Source: CAVSRC01 sp963782045
GTDB taxonomy: Bacteria; Pseudomonadota; Alphaproteobacteria; Rhizobiales; Kaistiaceae
Length of the DNA stretch: 64,000 nt
NCBI GenBank assembly: GCA_963782045.1
Contig: CAWAIR010000037.1
Location: 372,001 to 436,000, forward strand
Reading direction: 5' to 3'
In this document: positions 16,935-28,116 of the stretch, piece by piece
How positions within the stretch are numbered: position 1 is the stretch's first letter
How the letters are laid out: every line of letters starts with the position of its first letter
The notes under the pieces: generated by a model
Seen by the model: the letters and a program-made list of their open reading frames with translations, nothing else
The model's database searches: none
Told to the model about the DNA's origin: nothing
Program-made: the position numbers and the translations under genes

Positions 16935-19900
16935 GGATGATCTCCGCATCGCAGTTGGCGGCGACCCGCGCGAGCTTCGCCCTCAGCTCGGGCGTATCCT
17001 TGACGCGGTCCACCGCGCCCGGGATGAGGTGCCCGACTTCCCGGGTCTCGCCGTCGACGATGATCTTGGTCTTCTCGAACAGCTCCGGCAGGTCCTGGTA
17101 GCAGGTCTTGCAGTTGTTGCACTTGGCTAGGTCCGCCTCGGCGACGCTGACCAGCGTCGCGCCGTTGGCGCCCACCGCGGCGGGCGCCGCAGCGGCCGGC
17201 GGAGGCGCCGCCGCACCCGGCATCAGCGAGGCGGCGAAGCCGCTTGCCGGTGCGTTGGATGAGGCTGCCAGTTCGGACATGGCCTTGGCGATGGAGTCGA
17301 GCGAGGTCTCGCGCTCATCTACGGCCGACTTGTACTGGGCCCGCAAGGCCTCGAGTTCGGTGCGATGGTTCTCGTCGAGCCGCACGACGTCGACGCCGGC
17401 AAGGTATTGCAGCGTGCGCCAATACTTGCGCCGCTCCTGGACCAGATGGACGATGGTCTCGGAGACCTCGATCCGGATCAGCTTCCTCTCGGCGTCCGTC
17501 GACCAGATGAACGGCGTCTTGCTGGCGCGCTGGGCCTCGGCAAGGTCGATGTATTCCGCGACCTCGACGCCCTCGGCGTCCTCGGGCAGCTTGCGGAAGT
17601 GCTTCTTGAAGCGGGTCTCCGTCCGCGCAAAGTCGGCGGGGGTGAAGAGCACGTCCTTGAGCTTGATGGCGCCGTCCTCGACGTACTCGATCGTGGTCGT
17701 TGCCCAGTCCTTGTTGATCTCCGGGTTGCCGTCGAGCACGAAGCGGGTGTGCAGGTCCGGCCCGCGCCGCGGGTCGTGGATGAACACCGGGTTCATGCGG
17801 CTTTCCACCGCCATGCGGCCATGCTGGCTGGCCGCGGCATCGGCGATGCCGTGTTCGGCCTGACAGGGCGTGTAGACGTCGAGCACCGCCGGGGCATCGT
17901 TGTGGGTCAAGTACTGCATGGTGGCGTTGAGGAAATGCCCCTGCAGCGCGGTCGAGGCCTGGACCACGAAGACGTTCGGGTGGAACGCGGCGATCAGACC
18001 CAGCTCCTTGCGGGCTTCCTGCTTGCCGGCATGGGCCGCACCGAAGCGGCTGAGGTCGGAGTCCTGGCCGGTGAGGCTGGCCGTAGAAGTCTGGCCGCCG
18101 GTGTTGGAATAGACCCCGGTGTTGAGAACGAGCGTCTTGATCGGCGTCGAGGTCGCCAGGATGCGCGACAGCGAGCCGAAGCCGATGTCGTAGGTGGCGC
18201 CGTCACCGCCGATCGAGAAGACGGTCGGCATCAGCGCCAGCTCCTCGGCGGTGAAGTCGCTCCAGCCGAAGGTCTTGAAGAACTTGTCGTGGATCTCGGG
18301 ATCGTATTCGTCGGCAAGCTCCAGCGCGGCCGTGCGCAAGGCGCGCACGTCCTCGGCGGTTTCCGCCGCGATACCCTCGAAGATGCCCTTGGCGACCGCC
18401 GGGGTGTCCTGGAACAGGCTGTTCACCCACGGATCGTTGTAGGGGTTGAAGGGGAAGGTCGAGGCGTAGACGCTCGAGCAGCCGGTGGCGTTGGCGACGA
18501 CCGAGGCGGCCGGGCCGTTTCCGGTGGGGCCGGTCTCGTAGTTGAACAGTCGCTTCTCAAGGGTCGCGACCGTCCTGCCGATACGCTCGCGCCGATCGGC
18601 GTCGTCGACCGTCGCCTGCTTGGCGTTGAGCTTGCCGACCAGGTCCTCCAGCTCGCGGATATGCTCCTTGCGCCGCCGCTCCTGGATGGCGTGGTTGGCG
18701 CTGGTCACCAGACGGATGGCGGTGACCTCGCCGCAGCCGCGGCAGGCGCCGTGGCCGCCGGTGGTCGCATAGTAGTTGTTGCGATCGAGCATCAGCCGCT
18801 TGGTGTCGCCATCCGGCCTGGTGGCGCCCTCGACGAAACGCGACGGCGTGTTGGGCAGGCGGCTGAGGAACTCGAAGCGCTCCTGCAAGGTTTCGAGCAG
18901 CGGCTCATCCTGCACGCGCTCGGTGAGCGCGTGCGGACCGCAGACATCGATGCATTCCAGGCAGCCCGAACACTTCCACGGATCGATGGCGACCGAATAG
19001 AGGCCGCCGGAGCCGGGGGTCACCTTCTCCATGGCGTCGAAGAACGGACGGGTGCGGGCCACCGGGAAGACGGCGGCCGCTTCCGCCAGCCTGCCGAGGT
19101 TGCGGCGGAGCGTGGCGTTGTCGACATCGAGGGTGGCGACCGCCTTCACCACCACGTCGTGCAGGGATACGGCCTCCTTGTCCTGCCGGTAGATCTCGCG
19201 GACCGCGTCGGAGAGCGCATGGACCTGACCGCGCAGCGCGTCGCGCTGCGGCTCGGCGAGATCAATCTGGCCGATGGTGGCGTGTAGCAGGTCGTGGATG
19301 TCGTGCACCGTGTTGGGGATGGCGGCGTCCGGGCAGACCAGCGCGCATTCCATGCAGCCGGTGCAGACGTCGGGGTTGAACTCCGGCACGGTGCGGCGGA
19401 ACAGGCCCTTGTCCTTGGCCGCGGCACTGGCCGGCGGCATGAACAGGCCGGTGCCCGGCAGCACGGGCGCTTCGGCAATCGTGCCCTCGCGGAAGGGTCC
19501 GGCGACCATGTCGTCGAAATATTCGGGATCGAGGAAGTTGGAGCTAGCGCCGGGCGTGTTCAGCCGGCACATGGCCGCCGAAATCGCCGCGCTGCGCACG
19601 GCCACCTTGACCGGTGCTTTCTCCGCTTCGGCGAATTCCGGCTGGCTGTAGTCGACCCGCCTGGTCGCCTCGAACGCTTCCTTGATGACGGTGAGGTTGC
19701 CCTCGACCACGGCGCCGCCCTTGGCACCGAACTTCTTGGTGAGGTCCTTGCGGATCTTCTCGAGCATCACCTCTTGCGAGGCGCCCGACACGAGACGGTC
19801 GACATGGCCGCAAACGGCACCGATGAAGGCGATGCCCATCATGCGGGTCTCGAGTTCCGGCGTCGGCGCGTGCGGCTTGGCGACCGCGAAGCCATCGATG

Positions 19901-21930
19901 ACGAAGAACTTGATCTTGCGGTCGCGGATGGTCTTGCGCGCCGCCGGCGGCAACAACCTCCACACCTCGACCGGCGGCAGCGCCGACTGCATGATGAAGG
20001 TGCCGCCCTCGACCAGCCCGCGCAGCGGGTTGGAGTGCGCGAACACCTTGTGGTCCGGCGAGACCACGATCTCGACGTCCTCGATCTCGGCGTTGGACTG
20101 CAACACCGCCTCGGGGCTGAGCGTGATGTAGTAGTTGGTCGGTGCTCCGGACTTCTCGGAGCCGTATTTCGGCGCCGCCTTGGAATGCAGATCGAGCACG
20201 CCGGCGAGGATGTCGGTCAAGAGCTTGCCGGTGGCCATGGTGCCGTAGCCGCCGACCGAGTGGAAGCGGATGCGGAAGGCGCCCTTGGGCAGCAGGTTCG
20301 GGTTCGCCTCGGTGTCGAGGCCCATCAGCTCGGTCTCGGGATAGGCGATGCGGAGCTTGTCCTGCAGCGCGGCGATGCGTGGCGACGGGTTCTTGGCGAA
20401 GAACTGCGAGCCGAGATAGACCAGCGGCGCGTTGGCGCCTTCCATGTTGTTGTAGGCGGCAACCAGATGGCGCGGCTGCAGGTCGTGGGCGCCGAGACCG
20501 AAGATGGCGGTGGTGACCTTGGGGGCCTCCCTGATCGCTGGGATGCCTGGATGACGGATGCCATCCACGTTCTCACGCGCCTTGAACAGGGTCTGGGTGA
20601 CGAAGTTGGTGAGCGCCAGCACATCGCAGCGCTCGAGCACGGTGACCGCCTTCTTGCCCTTCAGCGCCGCGGCGACTTCCGCCTCGGGGAACGGGGTGAG
20701 CAGCTTGACGGAGATGACGCCGACCTTCTTGCCCTGGCTGCGCAGGTAGCGGGCGACCGCCTGGACGTCGTCGGTGACGGAGCCCAGACCGATCATCACG
20801 GTCTCGGCGTCTTCGCAGAAATAGGTCTTGATCGGCGCGTAGTCGCGGCCGGTCAGCTCGGAATATTCCGCCATCGCCTCGCGGACGAAGCGCGGAACGT
20901 CGCGTACGAAGTGGGTGCGGTGGTCGGCGGAGCCGGCCTGGAAATCGGGCTGGTTCTGCACCGCGCCGGTGAGGCCGGGATTGTGCACGTCGACCAGCGC
21001 CGGGACGCGCTGGCGAGTGCCCTTCTCATAGGCGTTCAACCACTGGCGGCGCCACTGGCCGCGCAGTTCCTCGGGAACCCAGGCGAGCGTTTTCTCGACC
21101 AGTTCGCCGTCGTTGTCGCTCTCGACCGCCTCGGCGTTCTCCTCAAGGTAGGCCTTGAGCGCGGTGACGTCGCCGGGCACCAGATCGTCGCGGTGCTTGG
21201 TGAGGTAATGATTGAGCTGATAGACGCGCCCCTTGGCGCCGAACAGGATCTCCTGCGCCACCGTCGGGCATTTCATGCGCCCGGACGGGTCGCCGAGGAA
21301 TTCCTTGAGCAGCTCCGGCTCCGGCATCCGCGCCTCGGACAGCATGTGGCTTGTTGTGAAGCCGTCCATGGCGTTGGTGACCGGGATCAGCGACTGGGCG
21401 GCCACCTTGTAGGAGATCGCGGCCAGATCGGCGGCTTCCTGCGGATTGGAGCCGAAGAGGATGGTGTAGCCGGACTGGATGAGGGCGTAGACGTCGTCAT
21501 GGCCGGCCATGACATTGAGCGAATGCTTGGAGACGACGCGGGCGGCCACCTGAAGCACGAAACCGCCGACACGCTTGCCGACGGTGACGTAGTGCGATTC
21601 CAGGCCGTAGAGGATGCCCTGGCTCGACGAGGCATTGGAAATGTACTTGCCGCCGGTGAGCGCGGCGCCGAGGGCGCCGGATTGGGCGGAATGCTCGCCT
21701 TCGGGTTCGAAGAAGAACGGGTGCTTGCCCCAGACGTTGGTTCCGCCACCCGCGCGGAACGCCTCGTAGAGCTCCGAGATCTCGGTCGACGGCGTGATGG
21801 GGTAGCCGATCACGCCGCCACATACGTGGCCCATCACTTCGGCGACGGCGCCGTTGCCATGGATAACGCCCGGAATGCCGGGGAATACCGGCGTCTTCAG
21901 GAGCTTTTCGGTCATCGTGTGTTTGTTCAT
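16927..21930 (-). CDS. Pyruvate:ferredoxin (flavodoxin) oxidoreductase, single-chain fusion
   Basis: A 1667-residue 2-oxoacid:ferredoxin oxidoreductase, longer than the usual NifJ (about 1180). In order: alpha domains with GVIGYPITPSTEISELYEAF near residue 45; a gamma domain with HSVGGYGTMATGKLL near 560; a ferredoxin domain split into CTGCMECALVCPD (about 855) and CSGCLECIDVCGP (about 985); and a TPP-binding beta domain with GACRGCGEV (about 1060) and GGDGATYDIGFG (about 1240). A C-terminal Ala/Pro linker leads to another Fe-S domain, CNNCKTC (about 1605) with a last Cys in ANCDAEIIHV. It would oxidise pyruvate or another 2-oxoacid to acyl-CoA and CO2. The ATG at 21930 follows ggcggaacc. The gene is intact over 5 kb. 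Confidence 0.88.
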   Translation of the reverse strand: MNKHTMTEKLLKTPVFPGIPGVIHGNGAVAEVMGHVCGGVIGYPITPSTEISELYEAFRAGGGTNVWGKHPFFFEPEGEHSAQSGALGAALTGGKYISNASSSQGILYGLESHYVTVGKRVGGFVLQVAARVVSKHSLNVMAGHDDVYALIQSGYTILFGSNPQEAADLAAISYKVAAQSLIPVTNAMDGFTTSHMLSEARMPEPELLKEFLGDPSGRMKCPTVAQEILFGAKGRVYQLNHYLTKHRDDLVPGDVTALKAYLEENAEAVESDNDGELVEKTLAWVPEELRGQWRRQWLNAYEKGTRQRVPALVDVHNPGLTGAVQNQPDFQAGSADHRTHFVRDVPRFVREAMAEYSELTGRDYAPIKTYFCEDAETVMIGLGSVTDDVQAVARYLRSQGKKVGVISVKLLTPFPEAEVAAALKGKKAVTVLERCDVLALTNFVTQTLFKARENVDGIRHPGIPAIREAPKVTTAIFGLGAHDLQPRHLVAAYNNMEGANAPLVYLGSQFFAKNPSPRIAALQDKLRIAYPETELMGLDTEANPNLLPKGAFRIRFHSVGGYGTMATGKLLTDILAGVLDLHSKAAPKYGSEKSGAPTNYYITLSPEAVLQSNAEIEDVEIVVSPDHKVFAHSNPLRGLVEGGTFIMQSALPPVEVWRLLPPAARKTIRDRKIKFFVIDGFAVAKPHAPTPELETRMMGIAFIGAVCGHVDRLVSGASQEVMLEKIRKDLTKKFGAKGGAVVEGNLTVIKEAFEATRRVDYSQPEFAEAEKAPVKVAVRSAAISAAMCRLNTPGASSNFLDPEYFDDMVAGPFREGTIAEAPVLPGTGLFMPPASAAAKDKGLFRRTVPEFNPDVCTGCMECALVCPDAAIPNTVHDIHDLLHATIGQIDLAEPQRDALRGQVHALSDAVREIYRQDKEAVSLHDVVVKAVATLDVDNATLRRNLGRLAEAAAVFPVARTRPFFDAMEKVTPGSGGLYSVAIDPWKCSGCLECIDVCGPHALTERVQDEPLLETLQERFEFLSRLPNTPSRFVEGATRPDGDTKRLMLDRNNYYATTGGHGACRGCGEVTAIRLVTSANHAIQERRRKEHIRELEDLVGKLNAKQATVDDADRRERIGRTVATLEKRLFNYETGPTGNGPAASVVANATGCSSVYASTFPFNPYNDPWVNSLFQDTPAVAKGIFEGIAAETAEDVRALRTAALELADEYDPEIHDKFFKTFGWSDFTAEELALMPTVFSIGGDGATYDIGFGSLSRILATSTPIKTLVLNTGVYSNTGGQTSTASLTGQDSDLSRFGAAHAGKQEARKELGLIAAFHPNVFVVQASTALQGHFLNATMQYLTHNDAPAVLDVYTPCQAEHGIADAAASQHGRMAVESRMNPVFIHDPRRGPDLHTRFVLDGNPEINKDWATTTIEYVEDGAIKLKDVLFTPADFARTETRFKKHFRKLPEDAEGVEVAEYIDLAEAQRASKTPFIWSTDAERKLIRIEVSETIVHLVQERRKYWRTLQYLAGVDVVRLDENHRTELEALRAQYKSAVDERETSLDSIAKAMSELAASSNAPASGFAASLMPGAAAPPPAAAAPAAVGANGATLVSVAEADLAKCNNCKTCYQDLPELFEKTKIIVDGETREVGHLIPGAVDRVKDTPELRAKLARVAANCDAEIIHV

Positions 21931-22348
21931 GGTTCCGCCCAACTGAGCTTGCCGACGTGAACCTTCAGCATCGCGACCACGACGGCGTTTCGGGCGGCAC
22001 TTTCCCGCAAAAGCTGGCAGGGCAATATCGAATAGATCAAAAACCGGCGTTTTCGGCTGCCCTATAACGCACGCTCTTGCCCGTGCATCAGCCGGTCAAA
22101 CGCACGCCAATCAGCCTATATCGACAGTGTATTTCGGGAGTGCCGGTCTTGCTGCCCGGCCGGGCGATCATAGATGACCCAGCCGGCCGAAACGTTTCAG
22201 GCGAAAAATCGCAAGACTTGGCGATAAGCAATAAGAATTCATCGGCCGCCCGGGGCGGATCAAAGCCGCCGGTCGCGATCAACCATCTGCAAAAGCAAAA
22301 CTCTGACGCCTTGCGAATACATCCAATTCCACGCTGGAGGCCTGCCCC
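21931..22348. other. Intergenic region upstream of PFOR and downstream of guaA
   Basis: This 418-base gap is noticeably richer in A/T than the flanking genes and must hold the promoter of the PFOR operon and the end of guaA. On the minus strand CCGGCTGGG and CCCGGCCGG (22178-22186 and 22156-22164) form a nine-pair hairpin without a T-run, possibly a weak terminator of guaA. No convincing gene is present. A partial match to an FNR/FixK box was seen near 22030 but is too weak to call. Confidence 0.5.
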
Positions 22349-23897
22349 TCATTCCCATTCGATGGTTCCGGGCGGCTTCGAGGTGACGTCGTAGACGACT
22401 CGGTTGACGCCCTTCACCTCGTTGATGATGCGGGTGGCGGCGCGGCCGAGGAACTCCATGTCAAAGTGGTAAAAGTCGGCGGTCATGCCGTCGGTGCTGG
22501 TGACGGCGCGCAAGGCCAGTACGTCGTCGTATGTACGCCCGTCGCCCATGACGCCCACCGTCTGCACCGGAAGGAGAACCGCGAAGGCCTGCCAGATGGC
22601 GTCATAGAGGCCGGCGCGGCGGATCTCGTCGAGATAGACGGCATCGGCCTTGCGGAGCGTGTCGAGCTTGTCGCGGGTGACGGCGCCGGGGATGCGGATC
22701 GCCAGCCCCGGCCCCGGGAAGGGGTGGCGGCCGACGAAGGCCTCGGGCAGGCCGAGCTCGCGGCCGAGCGCGCGCACCTCGTCCTTGAACAGTTCGCGCA
22801 GCGGCTCGACCAGCTTCATGTTCATGCGCGCTGGCAGGCCGCCGACATTGTGGTGCGATTTGATCGTTACCGACGGTCCGCCGGTGAAGGAGACGCTCTC
22901 GATGACGTCGGGATAGAGCGTGCCCTGGGCGAGGAAATCGGCGCCGCCCGCCTTCTTCGCCTCCTCCTCGAAGACGTCGATGAACAGGCGGCCGATGGTC
23001 TTGCGCTTCTGCTCCGGATCGCTGACCCCTTCCAGTTCGCCGAGGAAGCGGTCAGACGCATCCACATGGATGAGCGGGATGTTGTAGTGGCCGCGGAAGA
23101 GGCCGACGACCTCGAACGCCTCGTTCATGCGCATCAGGCCGTGATCGACCAGGATGCAGGTGAGCTGGTCGCCGATCGCCTCGTGGATGAGGACGGCGGC
23201 GACGGCCGAAATCGACCCCGCCGGAGAGCCCGCAGATCACCTTGCCCTTGCCGACCTGATCACGGATGCGCGCAATCGCCTGGTCGCGGAAAGCGGCCAT
23301 CGTCCAGTCGCCGGCGCAGCCGGCGATGCGGTGGACGAAATTCGACAGGAGCCGGGCGCCATCGGGCGTATGGACGACCTCCAGGTGGAACTGGGTGGCA
23401 TAGAAGTGGCGCTTCTCGTCGGCGATCATGGCGAAGGGCGCGCCGTCCGAAACGCCGGCGACGGAGAAACCGGGCGGCAGCGCGGTCACCCGGTCGCCAT
23501 GGCTCATCCACACCTGGTGGCGCTCGCCCGCCTGCCAGACCCCCTCGGTCAGCGCCGTCTTGTGCTTGACCTCGACCAGTGCCCGGCCGAACTCGCGATG
23601 GTGCTCGCCCTCGACCTTGCCGCCGAGCTGGAGGGCCATGGCCTGCTCGCCGTAGCAGATGCCGAGCACCGGGACCCCGGCCTCGTAGACCGACATCGGC
23701 GGCAGCGGCGCGCCCTTGTCGAGCACCGAGGCGGGTCCGCCGGAGAGGATGATGGCCTTGGGCGCGAGCCGGGCCATCCCCTCCTCGGCCTTGGAAAACG
23801 GCACGATTTCGCTGTAGACGCCCGCCTCGCGGACGCGCCGCGCGATGAGCTGGGTTACCTGGCTGCCGAAGTCGACGATGAGGACGGTGTCGGTCAT
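22349..23897 (-). CDS. guaA: GMP synthase (glutamine-hydrolysing), one frameshift
   Basis: GuaA converts XMP to GMP with glutamine as ammonia donor. The class I glutaminase domain has the nucleophile in GICYGEQAMALQLGG and His/Glu in YATQFHLEVVHT. The ATP-pyrophosphatase P-loop begins CGLSGGVD, where the expected S follows; an extra T at about 23208-23212 breaks the frame, and the next frame continues to LMRMNEAFEVV. The C-terminal dimerisation domain (GRHPFPGPGLAIRI, ending KPPGTIEWE) is intact. The ATG at 23897 gives the usual N-terminus MTDTVLIVDFGSQV. The shift is probably a base-call error because the rest is perfectly conserved. It is transcribed with the genes upstream, or alone. Confidence 0.95.
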
Positions 23898-23934
23898 GGC
23901 CCCGATTAGCCGAGTCCCCCCCAACCGGCAATCG

Positions 23935-24594
23935 TTATGGCGCCGCCTCGAGCCGGAAGCGCCCGGCGGTGACGGCGCCGGCGAAATCCTCGATGGCCAC
24001 CGCGAGCTTGTCGTCGATGACGTGCAGGTATTCGGTCCAGTCGTGCATGCCGGTCAGTTCGCTGCGGCCGTCGCTGATGCCGCGCAGGCCCACCATCGGC
24101 ACGCCGAAGCGCTGCGCCGCGCGCAACACGGCGAAGGACTCCATGTCCACCATGTCGGCATCGATGGCCTCGTAGGCCGCCCCGGAGATGATGGCGCCGC
24201 CGGTGGAGATGGAGGCGGCGGGAACGCCCGGAATGCGGTGGGGGATGGGGATCACCGCCGGCAGATCGAGGAAGGGCGTGGCTCCCTTGGGGAAGCCGAG
24301 CGCCGAGGCGTCCATGTCGCGATAGGCGACGCTGGCGATCTGATAGATGCCGGCGTGGGTGAGCGTGCGCGAGCCGGCCGAGCCGAGGGAAAAGACGAGG
24401 TTCACGGCGCTCCCGGCAGCCGCAAGCTCGCCGAGGGCGGCGGCGGTGCCCGCCGCGCCCTCAACCGGCCCGACGCCGGTGATCACGGGCTTGATCAGGT
24501 GCCTCAGAAACGGCCCGTATTCCCGTTCGGTCGCCATGACGAAGAGCACGGCAAGGTCGCCCATGTGGAAGACCTGGGGCATGGCGATGGTCAT
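23935..24594 (-). CDS. Nucleosidase of the MTA/SAH nucleosidase (phosphorylase) superfamily
   Basis: A 219-residue protein of the PNP/UDP superfamily. It has VLFVMATEREYGPF at the N-terminus, GVGPVEGAAGTAAAL, the phosphate/ribose strand LVFSLGSAGSR, the ribose-binding VDMESFAVLRAAQ (Met-Glu pair) and a late catalytic Asp in ISDGRSE. MTA/SAH nucleosidases cleave adenine from methylthioadenosine or S-adenosylhomocysteine. Its ATG at 24594 overlaps the stop of the upstream methyltransferase in ATGA, so translation is coupled. That fits salvage of the SAH by-product of methylation. Exact substrate range is an inference. Confidence 0.8.
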   Translation of the reverse strand: MTIAMPQVFHMGDLAVLFVMATEREYGPFLRHLIKPVITGVGPVEGAAGTAAALGELAAAGSAVNLVFSLGSAGSRTLTHAGIYQIASVAYRDMDASALGFPKGATPFLDLPAVIPIPHRIPGVPAASISTGGAIISGAAYEAIDADMVDMESFAVLRAAQRFGVPMVGLRGISDGRSELTGMHDWTEYLHVIDDKLAVAIEDFAGAVTAGRFRLEAAP

Positions 24595-25871
24595 GTGCGC
24601 CTCATGACTGAAATGAAGAAGCCGTCGGTGCCAGTTCGCCGCGGCGACAGCACCAGCCCGTTGCCGGCATCGCGGCCGGCGGCAGTGAGCCCGGGAAGCG
24701 CGGCCGCCGCCTCTGCCGGCGGAACCGCCTTGAAATCCGCATGTGCAGCAAGGAAGGCGGCAATCTGTTCGGCGTTCTCGTCGGGCAGCAGCGAGCAGGT
24801 GACATAAGCGAGGCGCCCGCCGGGCTTGACGAAGCGCGCCGCATCGCGAAGCAACGCCGCCTGCTCGCCGATGCGCAAGGCCAGCGCCTGGTCGGTCAGC
24901 TTCCACTTGGCGTCGGGCCGGCGGCGCCAGACGCCGGTGCCGGTGCAGGGCGCGTCGATCAGCACGGCGTCCATGCGCCCGGCGAGGTCGTCGAGCGGGG
25001 CGCCGGCCTCGCGCACCTGGACGTTGCGGGCGCCGGCGCGCTTCAGTCGCTCGAAGATCGGAGCGAGACGCGCCCGGTCGCTGTCGGTGGCGAAGACCTG
25101 GCCCTTGTTGTCCATGGCGGAGGCCAGCGCCAGCGTCTTGCCGCCGGCACCGGCGCAGAGGTCGAGCACCTGCTCTCCGGCCGCCGCGCCCGCCATCAGC
25201 GCGGCGATCTGGCTGCCCTCGTCCTGCACCTCGAACCAGCCCTTCTGGAAAGCCGGCTCGTTCTGGACATTGGGGTGACGCCCCTCCCCTTCGGTCGCCG
25301 CGATGCGCAGGCCGTCGGGCGAAAACGGCGTCTCGACGGCGCCGAAGCGGGCGAGCGCCTTCAGGACCTTCGGCCGGTCGGCCTTCAGCCGGTTGATGCG
25401 CATATCGAGGGACGGACGCAGCGCCAGCGCCGCGCCTTCGGCGACCCAATCCCCGCCGAACAGGCGTTCGAAGCGCGCCGCCAGCCATTCGGGCAGATCG
25501 GCGCGGACGTGATCGGGAGCGGCGGACATATCGGGGGCCGCGAGCCGCTCTTTCTCTTCATCGGTCAACGGCTCGGGGGCATGCGTGTCGTCGGCGATCA
25601 GCGCGGCCAGGCCCTCGGCGCCGATGCCGCGGCGCCAGCCGATCGCCGCCAGCGCCAGTGCCCGCGGCGTGTCGGCGCCCATGACCCAGGCGGCGGAGGC
25701 GCGCCAGCGCAGCGCGTCATAGACGATGTTGCCGATGGCGGCACGGTCGCCGGAGCCGGCGAAGCGGTGTGCCACGCCCCAATCCTTCAGCGCCTCGGCG
25801 ACCGGCCGGTGGTGCGTCTCGATCGCGGCCAGCACCTCGATTGCTGCGGCAAGCCGCCCACCCTGTTTCAA
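24591..25871 (-). CDS. RsmB/NOP-family RNA (cytosine-5) methyltransferase
   Basis: A 426-residue SAM-dependent methyltransferase. The N-terminal third is a NusB/RsmB-like helical region. The SAM motif is VLDLCAGAGGKTLALA, followed by FATDSDRARL, the motif IV cysteine in IDAPCTGTGVWRRRPD and the second, catalytic cysteine in YVTCSLLPDEN. This two-cysteine arrangement is typical of m5C methyltransferases of rRNA. The ATG at 25871 gives the usual start, MKQGGRLAAAIEVL. It overlaps the nucleosidase gene downstream by four bases. I cannot tell the rRNA position from sequence alone. Confidence 0.9.
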   Translation of the reverse strand: MKQGGRLAAAIEVLAAIETHHRPVAEALKDWGVAHRFAGSGDRAAIGNIVYDALRWRASAAWVMGADTPRALALAAIGWRRGIGAEGLAALIADDTHAPEPLTDEEKERLAAPDMSAAPDHVRADLPEWLAARFERLFGGDWVAEGAALALRPSLDMRINRLKADRPKVLKALARFGAVETPFSPDGLRIAATEGEGRHPNVQNEPAFQKGWFEVQDEGSQIAALMAGAAAGEQVLDLCAGAGGKTLALASAMDNKGQVFATDSDRARLAPIFERLKRAGARNVQVREAGAPLDDLAGRMDAVLIDAPCTGTGVWRRRPDAKWKLTDQALALRIGEQAALLRDAARFVKPGGRLAYVTCSLLPDENAEQIAAFLAAHADFKAVPPAEAAAALPGLTAAGRDAGNGLVLSPRRTGTDGFFISVMRRT

Positions 25872-25887
25872 CGCTCAAGAACTCCGA

Positions 25888-26310
25888 CTAAAGGCCAAGG
25901 AAGAGCGTGGCGGCGAAGACCAGCCACATGAGGGTGAGGATCGCAACGCCGGCGAGGAAGACGAAGAAGCGGCGCGGAACATTGTTGGTAGTGACGTGGA
26001 TGAGCGTGTGGAACAGACGGGAGAGCACGAACAACCAAGACAGCACCACCATGCCCGGCGTCGCCGGCGCCACCAGCAGGACCAGCGCGACCAGCACATA
26101 ATAGAGTACGGGAAGCTGGAGCTGGTTGTGATAGGCGTTGGCGACTTTGGTCGCCTGCTCCGGCCAGCCGGGCTGACCGAGCGCGATGTCATGGACCTTG
26201 GTGGTGCCGCTGCGGATCGCCCGCAGGCGGAGCGTCCCCGCCCAGAACATGAGGCCGAGCGTCAGGGCCACCTGCACGAACAGCGGGAGAAGAAGGGCAT
26301 TGAAGCTCAT
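25888..26310 (-). CDS. MAPEG-family membrane protein
   Basis: A 140-residue protein with four hydrophobic helices: ALLLPLFVQVALTLGLMFW, LQLPVLYYVLVALVLLV, MVVLSWLFVLSRLFHTLIH and FFVFLAGVAILTLMWLVFA. The second helix is preceded by VANAYHNQLQLPVLYY and the third carries LSRLFHTLIH, both typical of the MAPEG family (eicosanoid/glutathione metabolism in eukaryotes). Bacterial functions are mostly unknown, possibly glutathione-dependent. The start at 26310 is the first in-frame ATG. The gene lies between guaB and the rsmB-like gene, in the same direction as both, 16 bases from the latter. Confidence 0.85.
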   Translation of the reverse strand: MSFNALLLPLFVQVALTLGLMFWAGTLRLRAIRSGTTKVHDIALGQPGWPEQATKVANAYHNQLQLPVLYYVLVALVLLVAPATPGMVVLSWLFVLSRLFHTLIHVTTNNVPRRFFVFLAGVAILTLMWLVFAATLFLGL

Positions 26311-26352
26311 GGCTTGCTCCTTCAGGCGCCCCCTGCCGCCTGCTCAATCGGC

Positions 26353-27846
<1,494 letters not shown>

Positions 27847-28116
27847 GGCGCACACTCCCGGATATGCGAAAACGCCGCCGCTGGCGCGCAAAGGCGCCGG
27901 ACGCGGACAGCGAGTGGAAAGTGGCGAGGGTGATTACCACGCCAATGCGATTCGCGAAACAGCGGCGTTGGCCGCTGGCGTCGCACGGCGATCGCACTAA
28001 AATATGGCGGTGACGGCCGCGCGAGTCCGGCGAGACCGCCCCGCCATGTGCCGCGCCGGCGTGGAACACGCCCGGGTTCCCGCCGTTCCTCATCTGGTCT
28101 CCCGAGCCCCCCGCCG

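Noticed and set aside
14100..21960. Very long plus-strand open frames opposite the PFOR and Nfn genes (up to 888 codons)
   Set aside because: They mirror the codon bias of the real minus-strand genes at high GC, have no domain motifs and lack ribosome sites.
22025..22045. Possible FNR/FixK box upstream of the PFOR gene
   Set aside because: Only the right half (ATCAA) fits TTGAT-N4-ATCAA; the left half does not.
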